Below, in pieces: positions 30,514 through 39,886 of a DNA stretch of 64,000 nt. The notes under the pieces are model-generated. The model searched no databases and was not told the origin of the DNA. It worked only from the letters and a program-made list of their open reading frames with translations. Every line of letters begins with the position of its first letter. The first letter of the stretch is position 1. The stretch comes from Paulinella micropora (lineage: Eukaryota > Cercozoa > Imbricatea > Euglyphida > Paulinellidae): contig WBZZ01000153.1 of the NCBI GenBank assembly GCA_019918135.1, positions 56,075 to 120,074 of the forward strand, given 5' to 3'. Both the position numbers and the translations under genes were made by a program.

Positions 30514-32493
30514 TTAGCCCCCGAAGGCGATGGTCGCCAGCAGGTTGTCCAGGCGCAGGGTCACTAGCCGCCACCAGCGGTGTTCGTCGAAGACGGTTAG
30601 CACGGCCGTCGACACGCCGTTCAGGAGCCGCGTCGCCAACAACTGCAGCAGCCTCCGGGGCATCGGGTCCTCGAGCACGAAGCAGTCCGCGGCCGGGGCG
30701 TGCCGGCAGAGCTGTTCCACCGTACGCGCGACGTTCTGGACGCAGGCAGCACAGTCCTGCCCCCGCTGGTACAAACGAGACAACCGTGCAATCTGGCCTT
30801 TCAGGTAGTCCGCCAGCAGCAGGCGCAGGGCCCCGCCCTCCTGCCACGGCCGCTGCCACGGAATGCGGGCCGTGGCGCCCGGTGGCCCCCCAAACCCCGC
30901 GCACGCCAAGAACGTGGGCGAGTCCTCGCAGAACTGGCCCCGCACGCAGCTGTACACCGTCCCCCGGCCGCCATTCCGTGGCCACGCACGCAGGAGCGTG
31001 TAGCTGCCCCTGACGCGGGCACGGGGCGCCCTCGTACGGAACCGCGGTGTGGCCCGGCCGCACAGAAACGACACGTAAGCGTTCACGGCTACTGGCAGGC
31101 GGCACAGCGCGCGCAGCAGCCTGTTCTGCACGTCTAGCAACGGGCCGGGGTCGCGCTGGCCCCGCCTGATAAAGTGGTAGATGTAGCTGCACAAGTTGAA
31201 GGACACGAAACGAAAAAGGGGCGGCGGCCGCGGCGGGTCGGCCAACACCTTTTCCCAGCGCCTAGCCCAGCGTTGCAGGCGCGAACTGTCGTCCAGCACC
31301 GGACAGTCGGTTAGCAGCACATTTCTGCTGTGCATGGCCAGCGCAATGGCCAGTTCGCGCTTGTGGTGGCCGGGCTGCGCCAAGAACGCGCGGGCCAGCG
31401 CGGGCGCGGCGCCGGACCCGCGGTCCACCACGGCCAGCACGGAGGGCCGCAACATTTGCAGCGCCGACAGGTCGGCGTCCAGCGTTGCGTGCCGCGAGCC
31501 CAGGTTCAGCAGTTCCAGGTCCAGCCACGCCGGGCAGAAGCCGCCCGGCAGCAGCCGCGCGGCCAGTTGCTGCAGCGAGCCGCGCGCCAGCCCCGGGAAG
31601 TGCTCGGCGCCGGGCTCGGCCGTCAGCATCGACTGGCACGCCGACACCCGGAGCTTGTACGCGCTGAGCTGGGGGGTCAGGTCCGGGTCCCAAGCCAAAC
31701 CCCCGCCGCCCTCCGGGCCCCAGTGCAGCAGCGGCAGCAGGCCCACCGTGCAGTCCAGGCTGACGGTCTTTAAGCGGGGCCACCGCGCCGGGCCAGGCCA
31801 GAACATCATGTCGGCTGGTTCCTGCAGTTGCGGGCCCGCGTCTGTCACGCTGATGCGCCGCAGGTGCGGGGCCAGCCGCCCGAAGTCCGGGCCGGACAGG
31901 CGCGCCCTAGCGCACGCGTGCAGCTCCAACTTCTGCAGCGCGCGGCAGCCCAGGCCGCCCACGCCCCGGAGGCCCAGGTCGATGTTCGTCAAGCTAATTT
32001 GCCGGAACCGGGGTGCCAGCGCCGCCAAGGCCGGCAGAACGGGCGCGCTCCAGGAGCCAAATGACACTGCCGCGGGAGGACGCGAAATTGTCAGGTCCAG
32101 GCGGTGCAGACAGACATTTGCGCTGGTGTGCGCCGAGCTCCAGGCCGCCAGCAGCTTGGCCACGGCGCGCGGGTGGCCGCTCACAGACAGCCGCCTGACT
32201 CTGGTAAAGCACGACAGGACGCTCTGCAGCAGGCGCGTGTCCGGCAGAGTGCAGCTGATGTAGTGCAGTGCCAGACTAACGTCGGGCTGCGCCTGCGACA
32301 CGGCCTGGGCGGGGAAAGACTTGTGCGCGCTCTCGGGGTCCAAGATCAGTTGCAGGCACAGCAGCAGCGACGCGCGACCCCCGGCCCTGCGATGCCAAGC
32401 GCGGCAGGTCTGGCTCAGCGCCAGCAGGTCCCGGCAGCCGAGGCTCAGCGCCAGGTGCTGGTAGACGACACCGTCTCGGTCGAAGGCCGCCAT
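30514..32493 (-). CDS. F-box protein with leucine-rich region, intact
   Basis: 659 residues from the ATG at 32,493, chosen because MAAFDRDGVVYQHLALSLGC starts the F-box and upstream sequence is low-complexity. The F-box spans residues about 5-45 (V.QHLALSLGCRDLLALSQTCRAWHRR). Leucine-rich strands follow (VRRLSVSGHPRAVAKLL, FRQISLTNIDLG, LQKLELHACA, LRRISVTDAG). The C-terminal half (from about residue 380) is helical with several cysteines (CAACVQNVARTVEQLCRH). By analogy with other F-box/LRR proteins it could be an SCF ubiquitin ligase adaptor. The architecture resembles the broken gene at 4,418-5,742 but similarity is loose. Confidence 0.65.
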   Translation of the reverse strand: MAAFDRDGVVYQHLALSLGCRDLLALSQTCRAWHRRAGGRASLLLCLQLILDPESAHKSFPAQAVSQAQPDVSLALHYISCTLPDTRLLQSVLSCFTRVRRLSVSGHPRAVAKLLAAWSSAHTSANVCLHRLDLTISRPPAAVSFGSWSAPVLPALAALAPRFRQISLTNIDLGLRGVGGLGCRALQKLELHACARARLSGPDFGRLAPHLRRISVTDAGPQLQEPADMMFWPGPARWPRLKTVSLDCTVGLLPLLHWGPEGGGGLAWDPDLTPQLSAYKLRVSACQSMLTAEPGAEHFPGLARGSLQQLAARLLPGGFCPAWLDLELLNLGSRHATLDADLSALQMLRPSVLAVVDRGSGAAPALARAFLAQPGHHKRELAIALAMHSRNVLLTDCPVLDDSSRLQRWARRWEKVLADPPRPPPLFRFVSFNLCSYIYHFIRRGQRDPGPLLDVQNRLLRALCRLPVAVNAYVSFLCGRATPRFRTRAPRARVRGSYTLLRAWPRNGGRGTVYSCVRGQFCEDSPTFLACAGFGGPPGATARIPWQRPWQEGGALRLLLADYLKGQIARLSRLYQRGQDCAACVQNVARTVEQLCRHAPAADCFVLEDPMPRRLLQLLATRLLNGVSTAVLTVFDEHRWWRLVTLRLDNLLATIAFGG

Positions 32494-32927
32494 TTTTTTT
32501 AGTCGCTTGCCGAACAAAACCAAGGCTTGGGTATTTTTTTTCCTTCTTGCAGCTTCGGCGGGAGGGGGGCGCGCGAAAGAGGGGGGGGGGGGCCACCCGT
32601 AACACCAGACGACATGCGCGAAAGAGAGGTGTGGGGGGGGGCCGGAAGCAAAAGGTTGGGCCTTGCCACCTTTTTTTACCCGCGCGCCGTGCCCTGCCGT
32701 TCCGGCCCCGAGAAAAAGAAACACGGGGGCAGAAAAAAACAGACGACAACGGGGGGGGGCGTGCAACAGGTCGAGAAAAGAACAAAAAAAAAGGCAGGAG
32801 AACGAATGCAATCCTTTCTAACAGAAATCCCGCGCTAGAATCTGCGGACAAGCCGGGCCTGCACAAACCTAAAAACCAATGGTTTCTCGACCTCTTGTTC
32901 GCGGCGCGACCCGGCTGTGTGCTGGCC
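32494..32927. other. Divergent intergenic region
   Basis: Between the minus-strand F-box gene and the plus-strand 222-residue gene. It holds runs of A, T and G (G10 near 32,581) and no recognised gene. Likely contains both promoters. Confidence 0.35.
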
Positions 32928-33596
32928 ATGCCATATCAAGAATTTGTCGACTCCTTGCGATTCACCATGCCAGACTACAGCCACCGGCGGCCCAACCACG
33001 CCACCAAGCACAGCTCTTGGTGGAATTCCGTCACCAAGAAAGAAGCGCTGGGCAGCGAAGATGAAGGTAAGCTCGACTGGGACAAATTCTTCCGGCCACG
33101 CGACGGCGCCGTGAACGGGTTTGATTGTCTCCACGCGCTGTCGCCAATCTTGCGGGGCGCCATTATGACCACCGAAAACGAAATCGACTATTATCGTGCC
33201 TCATCCTCGGGGCTAGACACACTGCTGCGCTTCCCGTACATTCTGCTGCTGCCCAAGGCGGCCCACCATTTTAAGAGTATGGTGCTGTACAACCTCATGT
33301 GCTGTTCCCCTGCCGTGCAGCTCTGCTCCACCAACTACGCGCCAATCTCCCGGCAGCTCTATCCGTCGTACGAGACGGTCCGCAGGTGGTTCGTGGGGTG
33401 CGGCGTCTCGGGGCCGCCCCAGGGCTGTGTGCCCGCCATGCTAGCACGGGAGGGTGACGATTTCGACGTGATTTTGTACGGGCCCTTTGGTAGTCTGGAG
33501 GTTTACAGGCTCAGCCTGCAGCAAAAGCCCAAAAACGTGAAAGCGAAGGAGCAGGCCAAAAAAAAAGAGGAGGAGTCCAAACCAGACCCGTATTAA
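32928..33596 (+). CDS. Hypothetical 222-residue protein
   Basis: Intact frame starting MPYQEFVDSLRFTMPDYSHR at the ATG at 32,928; the frame is open further upstream, so the start is uncertain. No family recognised. It contains acidic and aromatic stretches (KLDWDKFFRPRDGAV, ENEIDYYRASSSG), possible small hydrophobic strands, and ends in a Lys/Glu-rich tail (KAKEQAKKKEEESKPDPY). AATAAA overlaps the region just after the stop (33,598-33,603), so it is probably expressed. Confidence 0.5.
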   Translation: MPYQEFVDSLRFTMPDYSHRRPNHATKHSSWWNSVTKKEALGSEDEGKLDWDKFFRPRDGAVNGFDCLHALSPILRGAIMTTENEIDYYRASSSGLDTLLRFPYILLLPKAAHHFKSMVLYNLMCCSPAVQLCSTNYAPISRQLYPSYETVRRWFVGCGVSGPPQGCVPAMLAREGDDFDVILYGPFGSLEVYRLSLQQKPKNVKAKEQAKKKEEESKPDPY

Positions 33597-33828
33597 AATA
33601 AAAAAAGGTTGAATGGGGGGGAAGCCCGTGCTTTCGAGGTGACCACCGCATTTTTAATAAAACTAGCAGACAGAACTGGGAGGGCTTTACGCGCAAAACC
33701 CCCCCGTTCCCCGCCCGCCGCTTCTGTGAGCGGCGGGCCGACCGGTTCACTTCGAATGTGTGTGCTCGCGCTCAACTGGTCTCTTCTTGGCTAAAACGTT
33801 AAAAGCAAGGAGGGGGGGGGAGGGGCCA

Positions 33829-34998
33829 ATGGAGAAAAGGGTGGTGATCGCCGCCAAGGGGTACCCTGACATGGTGGTCGCGCTGTGCCTGGCTTTCAAG
33901 AGCGAGACGCACGGCGAGCCCCCTCTAGTGTTGGTCATGTCCCCGGCGCGGGACCTCGTGCTGCAGTCTGTACTTGGTGGGACGGGATTCCGCCGCCGCC
34001 CGACCAGCCGGGCCTTTGCCGTGCACTACCTAAACTTTATGACCGAGGACGTGGGGGGGGAGGGGGCTGCTACCAGGTCAGGCCGCACAATCACGCAGAG
34101 CTGGCCCTGTTGGTTAGAGACATGCTCCCCCTTGAGACCAAGGCCAGCGAGGCGCTGCGCGACCCAGCCTTCCTCGCGGGCACGCTGCTGCAGGAGTCCC
34201 TAGCGCTCTCGGCTGCCGCCGAGTCCATGGGCCGTCTAGCGCCCCGGGTGCTCTTTGTGCCCCTGGCCGGTGCTTCAGGCGCTGATTGTCTCGCCGGGGT
34301 GCTTCACGCGCTTAGCCCCGCGCTGATTGTCCTCGCCGCGGTCGGTGGAAACGTGCAAAGCCGCCAGGCCCCCCCGTCGCAGCCTTGTTCGTCCCCCTCG
34401 CGCTGGCTGGCCGTCTTCAACACGGCCAAGGCTCTGCCGACGGCAGTGCGCTGCGTCTGGATAGGCATGGGCACCGACGGCCACCAAGCGCCAAGCCTGG
34501 CGCTGCACCACAATGAGCGGTTCTGGCGGCAGGCCGGTTTGCTTTTCCACCAACAGCAAGCTAGCAAGGAACCTCTTCGCGGCCTGCTCCACCCTCCCGG
34601 AGACCTGGCCCCTCATGAAGCCCCTCGCCAGCGCCTGGCCTTCGCTGCGGGCCTGGGTCGAGGCCTACATCATCGTGCATACTCTGGGCAGCGTAGGCAA
34701 AATCACGCCGACGGTACTCCGGGTGTATGACAGCATGTTCATCACCCGGGGGGCCGTGCTGCCAGGAGGCATACCATCCCCCACGAGCGCCAGCTGGGGG
34801 CTTCGCCGGGAGCTCCACTGCTCTCCGAACAAGGACAGCGCCTCATGTTCGTTCAAAATCTTGGCGGGCTGCTACGTGGCCGAACGGGGTGCGACTCTCC
34901 CGCCCCCTCTTTCTTTCTTTCGTCCACCCGAGCCCGGGAGAGGGACTCAAAGAGCAGGGAAAGGGGGGGAGAGGGAGAGTGACAGAGGCCGGCGCTAG
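33829..34998 (+). pseudogene. Unknown gene with two frameshifts
   Basis: Begins at ATG 33,829 (MEKRVVIAAKGYPDMVVALC). The frame leaves its course at a G8 run near 34,049, continues in a second frame (LALLVRDMLPLETKASEALR, RLAPRVLFVPLAGASG) and returns to the first frame near 34,560 (WVEAYIIVHTLGSVGKI). Joined, it would be about 390 residues with Ala/Leu-rich helices. I recognise no family. The shift at a homopolymer makes a sequencing error plausible. Confidence 0.4.
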
Positions 34999-35072
34999 TA
35001 GCAGGAGAGCAGCAGCCTCAGTCTGCCAAGCTAGAGATAATTTCCTTTTTTCTTTCCTAAAACGATTTTAAT

Positions 35073-35779
35073 TTAAAAAGAGTTTTTTGTGCCTCTTTTC
35101 CGCGAAAGCGTTTTTTCTCTCAGCGATACTATCCGGGGTCCTAGCCTCGACCATTCAACCTTGGGCGCTACCACTTCGCACACCCGCCTGGAAAGCACTT
35201 GCGTCACCATCCTGGGAGAATTCATGCGCATGCAGCCTTCAAAGAGCTCGCGCAGCTTATAGTCCCTGCACCTGTAGCTGACCCCCTTGTGAATCCTGCG
35301 CGAGGGGACCTCCATCACAAGTGATAGCGCGACTCTCTTCACAGTCTCCCAGTCCGACCACTCCTTGCCCCCTAGCAAATCGTAAAACACCAGGCTGCTG
35401 AGCTGATCCTGGTAGCTAGGTCGCGTGACCCGCGCCTCCGCCGCGCTCTGGAACGCGCGACACACCCGCGATATACCCGCCGCCTCCCGGTAGTACCGAG
35501 CGCGCGCGTCGGCCGCGGCTGGGCTCTGCTCACCTAGCACACACGACAACACCAGACCAAGAACCGCCGGGCACAACACTTGGTCCAAGGCTGCCGGGGG
35601 CCTCGCCGCCAACTTGCGCAGCGTAAATAGTTCTTGTTGCAACTCCGGCAAGGGCAGCTGCGCCAGCTTCGCGCGCTTCTTCACGCCTGCTCTGCTAGCT
35701 GTTTGTTCAGCTCGCGACACTCTTCCAGCCACGCTCGTTTCCGACCCCCCGCCGGGACTTTTTCGCCGACGGTCTCCAT
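35073..35779 (-). pseudogene. F-box-like protein gene with one frameshift
   Basis: The likely start is ATG 35,779 (METVGEKVPAGGRKRAWLEE), a coiled-coil-like opening that stops at 35,681. The next frame continues smoothly as GVKKRAKLAQLPLPELQQEL. The central part AVLGLVLSCVLG...ISRVCRAFQSAAEARVTRPS looks like a degenerate F-box helix pair. The C-terminus is basic (SLREKTLSRKRGTKNSF). A one-base change near 35,685 would restore one frame. Confidence 0.4.
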
Positions 35780-36594
35780 CGATTGTGGCCACTCCACCTC
35801 CGCTCCCCCTTTTTCTGTGTGCTCGTAGCACTTGCTACTCTTCTTCTTTTTTTTCGGCTCAAGGAACAAAGGGAGGGGTCGGGCAAAAGCACTGGGGCAG
35901 GCGGGGGGCGGGGGGGGCTCCCCTTTTCCAACTTTCTCCCCACACCTCCCCTCTCCTAGCTTTTCCTCTCACCCACTTTCCGTTCACAAATGAGACTAAC
36001 AAGAAAAGAGAGGAGGCTCTAAAGCTGGGGGGGGGGCGGGAGGGTAGTAGGACAAGTGGGCAAACAGGAGGGAAACGATAGAAATGACGCAGGCTGACGA
36101 CACCGGCGGCAATGGCTACGGAGACTGACAAGCTAAGCACCACACCATTTCTCTTGCATCGAGCGATACTCTCTTCGCACAAGAATACAGGAGCTGCTGA
36201 CACGGGTTATTGAAGTTCATGAGTTGATCAGTTTTGTTATAAGTAAATATCAATTCGTTGCTCTCCTATGACGCGTGTTAGCAGCTCGACGACAGCACGA
36301 GGCAAAGCCTACGTGCAAACACAGGAGGGGGGGTGAGAGACTTGGCACAGCCGTCGTGCAGCTCGGTACGCTCATATGCAAAAGAAAACTTCCCCTGTCT
36401 GTAAGAGTTTTTCTCTTGTTGTGTGATCTTGGTTTCCCACACACATCCCTTTCTGACAGAAGTTCATACACGAAAGCCGCACCCCTTCATTTTCTTGACG
36501 CGCACACACCACCACCCCCCCCCCCCAACGCCCGAGACGGGCCTCCATGCGGGCGGGAACACGTACGTAATCTCCTCAGAAAATCTATTTTCTG
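35780..36594. other. Intergenic region with a helicase fragment
   Basis: No complete gene. It has G runs and a C10 run near 36,518, a 33-bp piece of helicase coding sequence (36,258-36,290) and, next to it, a hairpin GCACGAGGCAAAGCCTACGT (from 36,295). Confidence 0.4.
36258..36290 (-). pseudogene. Fragment of a second SF3 helicase
   Basis: On the minus strand this encodes VELLTRVIGEQ, the same peptide as just after the Walker A motif of the helicase at 37,262-38,686. Five of 33 bases differ, all at silent codon positions, so it is a diverged coding relative and not a recent duplicate. No flanking homology was found. Confidence 0.45.
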
Positions 36595-36597
36595 TTC

Positions 36598-36976
36598 GAT
36601 AGGCCTGACTCGGGCCGTTGCCTTTCTGTCCCAGGTCTGCCACCCCGCCACCCCCCGACCCCAACCGAAAGTCCCCTCTTTCCTATATAGCCCCCCCACC
36701 TGCGCAGGGCGGGCGGCCGGGCAGGCGGGGTGCCACCTGTGACCTGTAACATATATCTCCGTATAACCTTAATACATTTTTAATACATCTTTTTTAAGAT
36801 GTATTAAAATAGTATGGAGATATATGTTACAGGTCACAGGTGGCACCCCGCCTGCCCGGCCGCCCGCCCTGCGCAGGTGGGGGGCTATATAGGAAAGAGG
36901 GGACTTTCGGTTGGGGTCGGGGGGTGGCGGGTGGCAGACCTGGGACAGAAAGGCAACGGGCCGAGCCAGGCCTATC
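36598..36976. repeat. 380-bp near-perfect palindrome
   Basis: Arms of about 180 bp (from GATAGGCCTG at 36,598 and ending CAGGCCTATC at 36,976) with a centre at about 36,793, where a 14-bp stem TTTTAATACATCTT and a T4 loop form a tight hairpin. Each arm carries TCCTATATAG(C/G), a TATA-like element, and the block CCACCTGTGACCTGTAAC. A 13-bp extra stretch in the left arm breaks the symmetry. Could be a foldback element, a head-to-head terminal repeat of two element copies, or a hairpin-end junction. Confidence 0.75.
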
Positions 36977-37261
36977 AAAAGGAAACAATTTTTAGTTTGT
37001 CTTGTGTCCTGAGCGAGAAAACTGGCAAGGAGAGGGAGAAAGAGGAGAGTGCGTGCCGGAAGAGGAAAAGGTGGAGTGTGTGCATGGCAGCACGGACTGC
37101 TCAAATTCAGGCAAGAAAAGATCCTTAGCTTTTCTAGAGCAATAGTGATTTAACCTCAAGCCTAACAAGCCCTAACTTTTGGTGAATACTTTTCTTCCGA
37201 GTATTGGTTTAATAAAAAATTAAGCATGATTTCTGCCAGACGTGCTTTCTGATAATTCTAA
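36977..37261. other. Spacer before helicase
   Basis: Purine-rich, no gene. Minus-strand 3' flank of the helicase gene; AATAAA on the plus strand at about 37,211. Confidence 0.35.
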
Positions 37262-38686
37262 TCACTGCCCCTCGGTCACGCCGGTGATTTTGGCCTTGAC
37301 GTGCCGCAGCTGTTCCTCTTGAGAGACCCCAGCCAGCAGACGTCTGGCCTGCGAATCCCATCGCAAATAGTTTTTAAGGTCGCGCTCAAGGACGACTGTG
37401 CTCGTTGCCATAAAAAACCCGTTGCGGTTGTCTTTGCACCAGATGTTGTAGTTCTTGTGCCAATCTTTGGGCTCCCAATGCAGAGGACTCCTCACTTCAT
37501 CGAGGAAGTCGTTATTCTTGATGGTGTCGTACAGGAACTGGACGTGCAAGGGGGCACTGTGAAACGCACTTTGCCAAAAAACCTCTGTATTGTAGAGTGC
37601 GTCCTGACGTAGGTCGATCCCGTCCACTTCCGGGTCTTGCGACAGAAACAGTTGCCAAGCTAGGACCTCGTCTGGCAGCGCACGCAAGCGTGCAAAGTAT
37701 TCCTGAGCCGACGCTGTGCGTATGCGGCCGGCAAACTTATTAGACGTGCCGGGATATATGTAGCGGCGGTCTCCCGGTTCCACGAAGACCGTGCCATAGT
37801 GATTGCTATTGAAGAAATGCCCGCTGGGGTCCCTTACTACAAAGAGGGGCATGAACTTGGGGTTAATGTTAAGCTTTTTCGAAGTGATATTTTCTTTCAT
37901 GGCGTTGGACCCCACTTTGTTCGTACTATGCACTGCCTCCTCGCTTACCACAAGAACCCTAAAGCCGAGATGGGAATTGTGCCTGCCCATTATTTCCTCT
38001 GGCTTTGACGACACGAAGACATATTGTTCTCCAATGACGCGTGTGAGCAGCTCCACAAGGGTCGATTTTCCTGCGCCTGGCTCGGAGATAAAGACAAACG
38101 CCTGCTCAGGCTTCTTTCCTTCGCGTAGCAGAGTGTACAGCCACTTAAACAGGTAGCGGGACATCTGCGTCACTCCCCCAGCCAAGATGTCATGCACGTA
38201 CTCGCGAAAAGGGGCCGCAAGCTGGTGCATGGCAGCGTCGTCGAGCCCGTTGGTTTTCATGTAGTCCCTAACTTGCTGTGTCGAAACCCGGAAGCCAGTG
38301 AACCAGTTGAGCGTGTCGGTCTCGCAGTCACTGTAGCGAGTGTTGTGCAGAACTTCTTCCTTGGGGTTCGTAAAAAAATCTATACCTTTGGCAATTCTTC
38401 GTCTGTCGCTTTTAAGCCAGGCCTTACGGAGGGTGGTCGTCACGCCCCTGCCAAGCTTGACAACACCACGGGGGTCCTTGCGCCCCTTGTCTTTCTTGCC
38501 CCCCTTGTCTTTCTTGCCCCCCTTGTCTTTCTTGTCCCCCTCGCTGCTGAACTTGATTACAGACGGAGGAAGCTCGATTTCAAGATCATCCCCTTGGTAC
38601 TTAAAGTCGTTGATTGGTTTGAGTACCCACGTTTTCTCTGTTCCTTGTCCCCAGAATACGAGGCCCTTGTTACTGTTTTTGACCAA
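37262..38686 (-). CDS. Superfamily 3 helicase (DUF5906-like), 5' end lost
   Basis: 474 residues visible. Walker A is SEPGAGKSTLVELL at about residue 205, Walker B-like FRVLVVSEEA at about 247, and the SF3 motif C region is FFNSNHYGTVF followed by the arginine finger GDRRYI at about 305. The fold and spacing match D5-like replicative helicases of viruses and of mobile plasmids and transposons (DUF5906, usually behind a primase domain). Residues 45-70 hold KKDKG repeats. No primase or polymerase domain is visible because the frame runs into the Ty3 element at about 38,690. Its presence next to a palindrome suggests a self-replicating element of which this is the remnant. Confidence 0.65.
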   Translation of the reverse strand: MVKNSNKGLVFWGQGTEKTWVLKPINDFKYQGDDLEIELPPSVIKFSSEGDKKDKGGKKDKGGKKDKGRKDPRGVVKLGRGVTTTLRKAWLKSDRRRIAKGIDFFTNPKEEVLHNTRYSDCETDTLNWFTGFRVSTQQVRDYMKTNGLDDAAMHQLAAPFREYVHDILAGGVTQMSRYLFKWLYTLLREGKKPEQAFVFISEPGAGKSTLVELLTRVIGEQYVFVSSKPEEIMGRHNSHLGFRVLVVSEEAVHSTNKVGSNAMKENITSKKLNINPKFMPLFVVRDPSGHFFNSNHYGTVFVEPGDRRYIYPGTSNKFAGRIRTASAQEYFARLRALPDEVLAWQLFLSQDPEVDGIDLRQDALYNTEVFWQSAFHSAPLHVQFLYDTIKNNDFLDEVRSPLHWEPKDWHKNYNIWCKDNRNGFFMATSTVVLERDLKNYLRWDSQARRLLAGVSQEEQLRHVKAKITGVTEGQ

Positions 38687-38689
38687 TCT

Positions 38690-39886
38690 CTAGTCTCGGA
38701 GGGATTTGATCTGACACAGTACAAGTTTTTGAGAAAGAAGGAGGAGATTAAGAGAAACAATGCAACAGGACTAGACGCTCAGTGTGAACTGGCGGTGGCC
38801 ACACTCATTTCATATTTTCAATCTCATGGATACCAGCATCTCTGCACTGGTACTCTCATAGGATTTGAAATCTTTGAGACAGTGGCGATGAGTTTGAGGA
38901 GTGCTGTTGGCTTGGCGGCGACCCTTACGGAGGTAGTTTCCTCCTATGGGCTATTCTATGGCCGCAAGTCGATCATCCTCTATTTCTTCTCGGCGTTACA
39001 CACAGTTAACCCGAGTAAGCTTACTCAGCTCATACAACAATGCTCGACGTTTAGCTCAGTGAAGTCCAAGAACTTCCTTGAGACACACGTGTTCGAAAAT
39101 ACGGTTCAAAGCGTTGCTCCGTCAGCACTGTTTCAAGAAGTGATGAGTGCATGCTCAAACATGGACTCGCTCACGGAGGCACATACGGCACAGGCAGGCG
39201 GTGTACCTGTTGGCGCACAAGCCACGTACACAAACAAAGTTGCCGGTTGGAAAAGACAGAGAGAGCCAGACCTGAAGACCGCATGTTGGAGGTGGTTCGC
39301 GGGCTTGCAGTGTAAGGCACAGATGGAGAACAGAGACTGCTCTTTCAATCATGATAGGCAGAACCCAACAGCAAGGGCAAATTTTCTGAGCAGGACGGAA
39401 GGCAAGGAACCGGGCCTTTTCAACATGCTTCAGATTGCCGCTGTGAACGAAGGTTGGTATGCCAATATGTGTGATGATGAGGAGTTACGAGAGGCAATCA
39501 TTACCTACATGAAGAGGATGAAGGAGAAGAAGGAGGAAAGGGAGAGACAAAAGAACTTAAAGGCCTCTCAAAGAGGACGAGGAGGAGGAGCAGGAGCAGG
39601 AGGACGAGGAGGAGGAGCAGGAGGAGGACGAGGACGAGGAACATGGAGAGGAGCCTCGAGGTGGCAAGGAACCCCTCAGAGAGGAAGAGGAGGAGGTCGG
39701 GGATATACCCCTTATGGAGGGAGAGCTGTTCGAGCTCCAGCCCCCCCACCCAGAGGAGGAGGAGGCTCATGGGCAAGCTCCAACCCGAATTTCGGTCGAG
39801 CTCAGGCCTACAACACTGCCTCGGAGACCGATACGTCATCCCACCCGGATACTACTCAAGGTAATCGTTTCGAGGTGGTGGAATGA
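38690..39886 (+). CDS. gag: Gag of the Ty3/gypsy element
   Basis: The frame is open from the left and lacks a clear start. It contains LSPEYEALVTVFDQSLVSEG, a helical capsid-like region, then ACWRWFAGLQCKAQMENRDC followed by SFNH, a C-x8-C-x8-C-x3-H zinc finger instead of the usual CCHC knuckle. It ends with a Gly/Arg-rich (RGG-like) tail near 39,560-39,770 that should bind RNA. Stop TGA at 39,884-39,886, followed by CTG GAG. Confidence 0.55.
   Translation, partial: LVSEGFDLTQYKFLRKKEEIKRNNATGLDAQCELAVATLISYFQSHGYQHLCTGTLIGFEIFETVAMSLRSAVGLAATLTEVVSSYGLFYGRKSIILYFFSALHTVNPSKLTQLIQQCSTFSSVKSKNFLETHVFENTVQSVAPSALFQEVMSACSNMDSLTEAHTAQAGGVPVGAQATYTNKVAGWKRQREPDLKTACWRWFAGLQCKAQMENRDCSFNHDRQNPTARANFLSRTEGKEPGLFNMLQIAAVNEGWYANMCDDEELREAIITYMKRMKEKKEERERQKNLKASQRGRGGGAGAGGRGGGAGGGRGRGTWRGASRWQGTPQRGRGGGRGYTPYGGRAVRAPAPPPRGGGGSWASSNPNFGRAQAYNTASETDTSSHPDTTQGNRFEVVE

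Noticed and set aside
36598-36976. Rho-independent terminator
   Set aside because: Far too long, eukaryotic context, and both arms carry TATA-like elements; better seen as a palindromic repeat.
38192-38640. Plus-strand extension of gag leftwards into the helicase
   Set aside because: This part is antisense to the helicase, which has clear Walker and SF3 motifs on the minus strand; the gag frame is just open by chance here.
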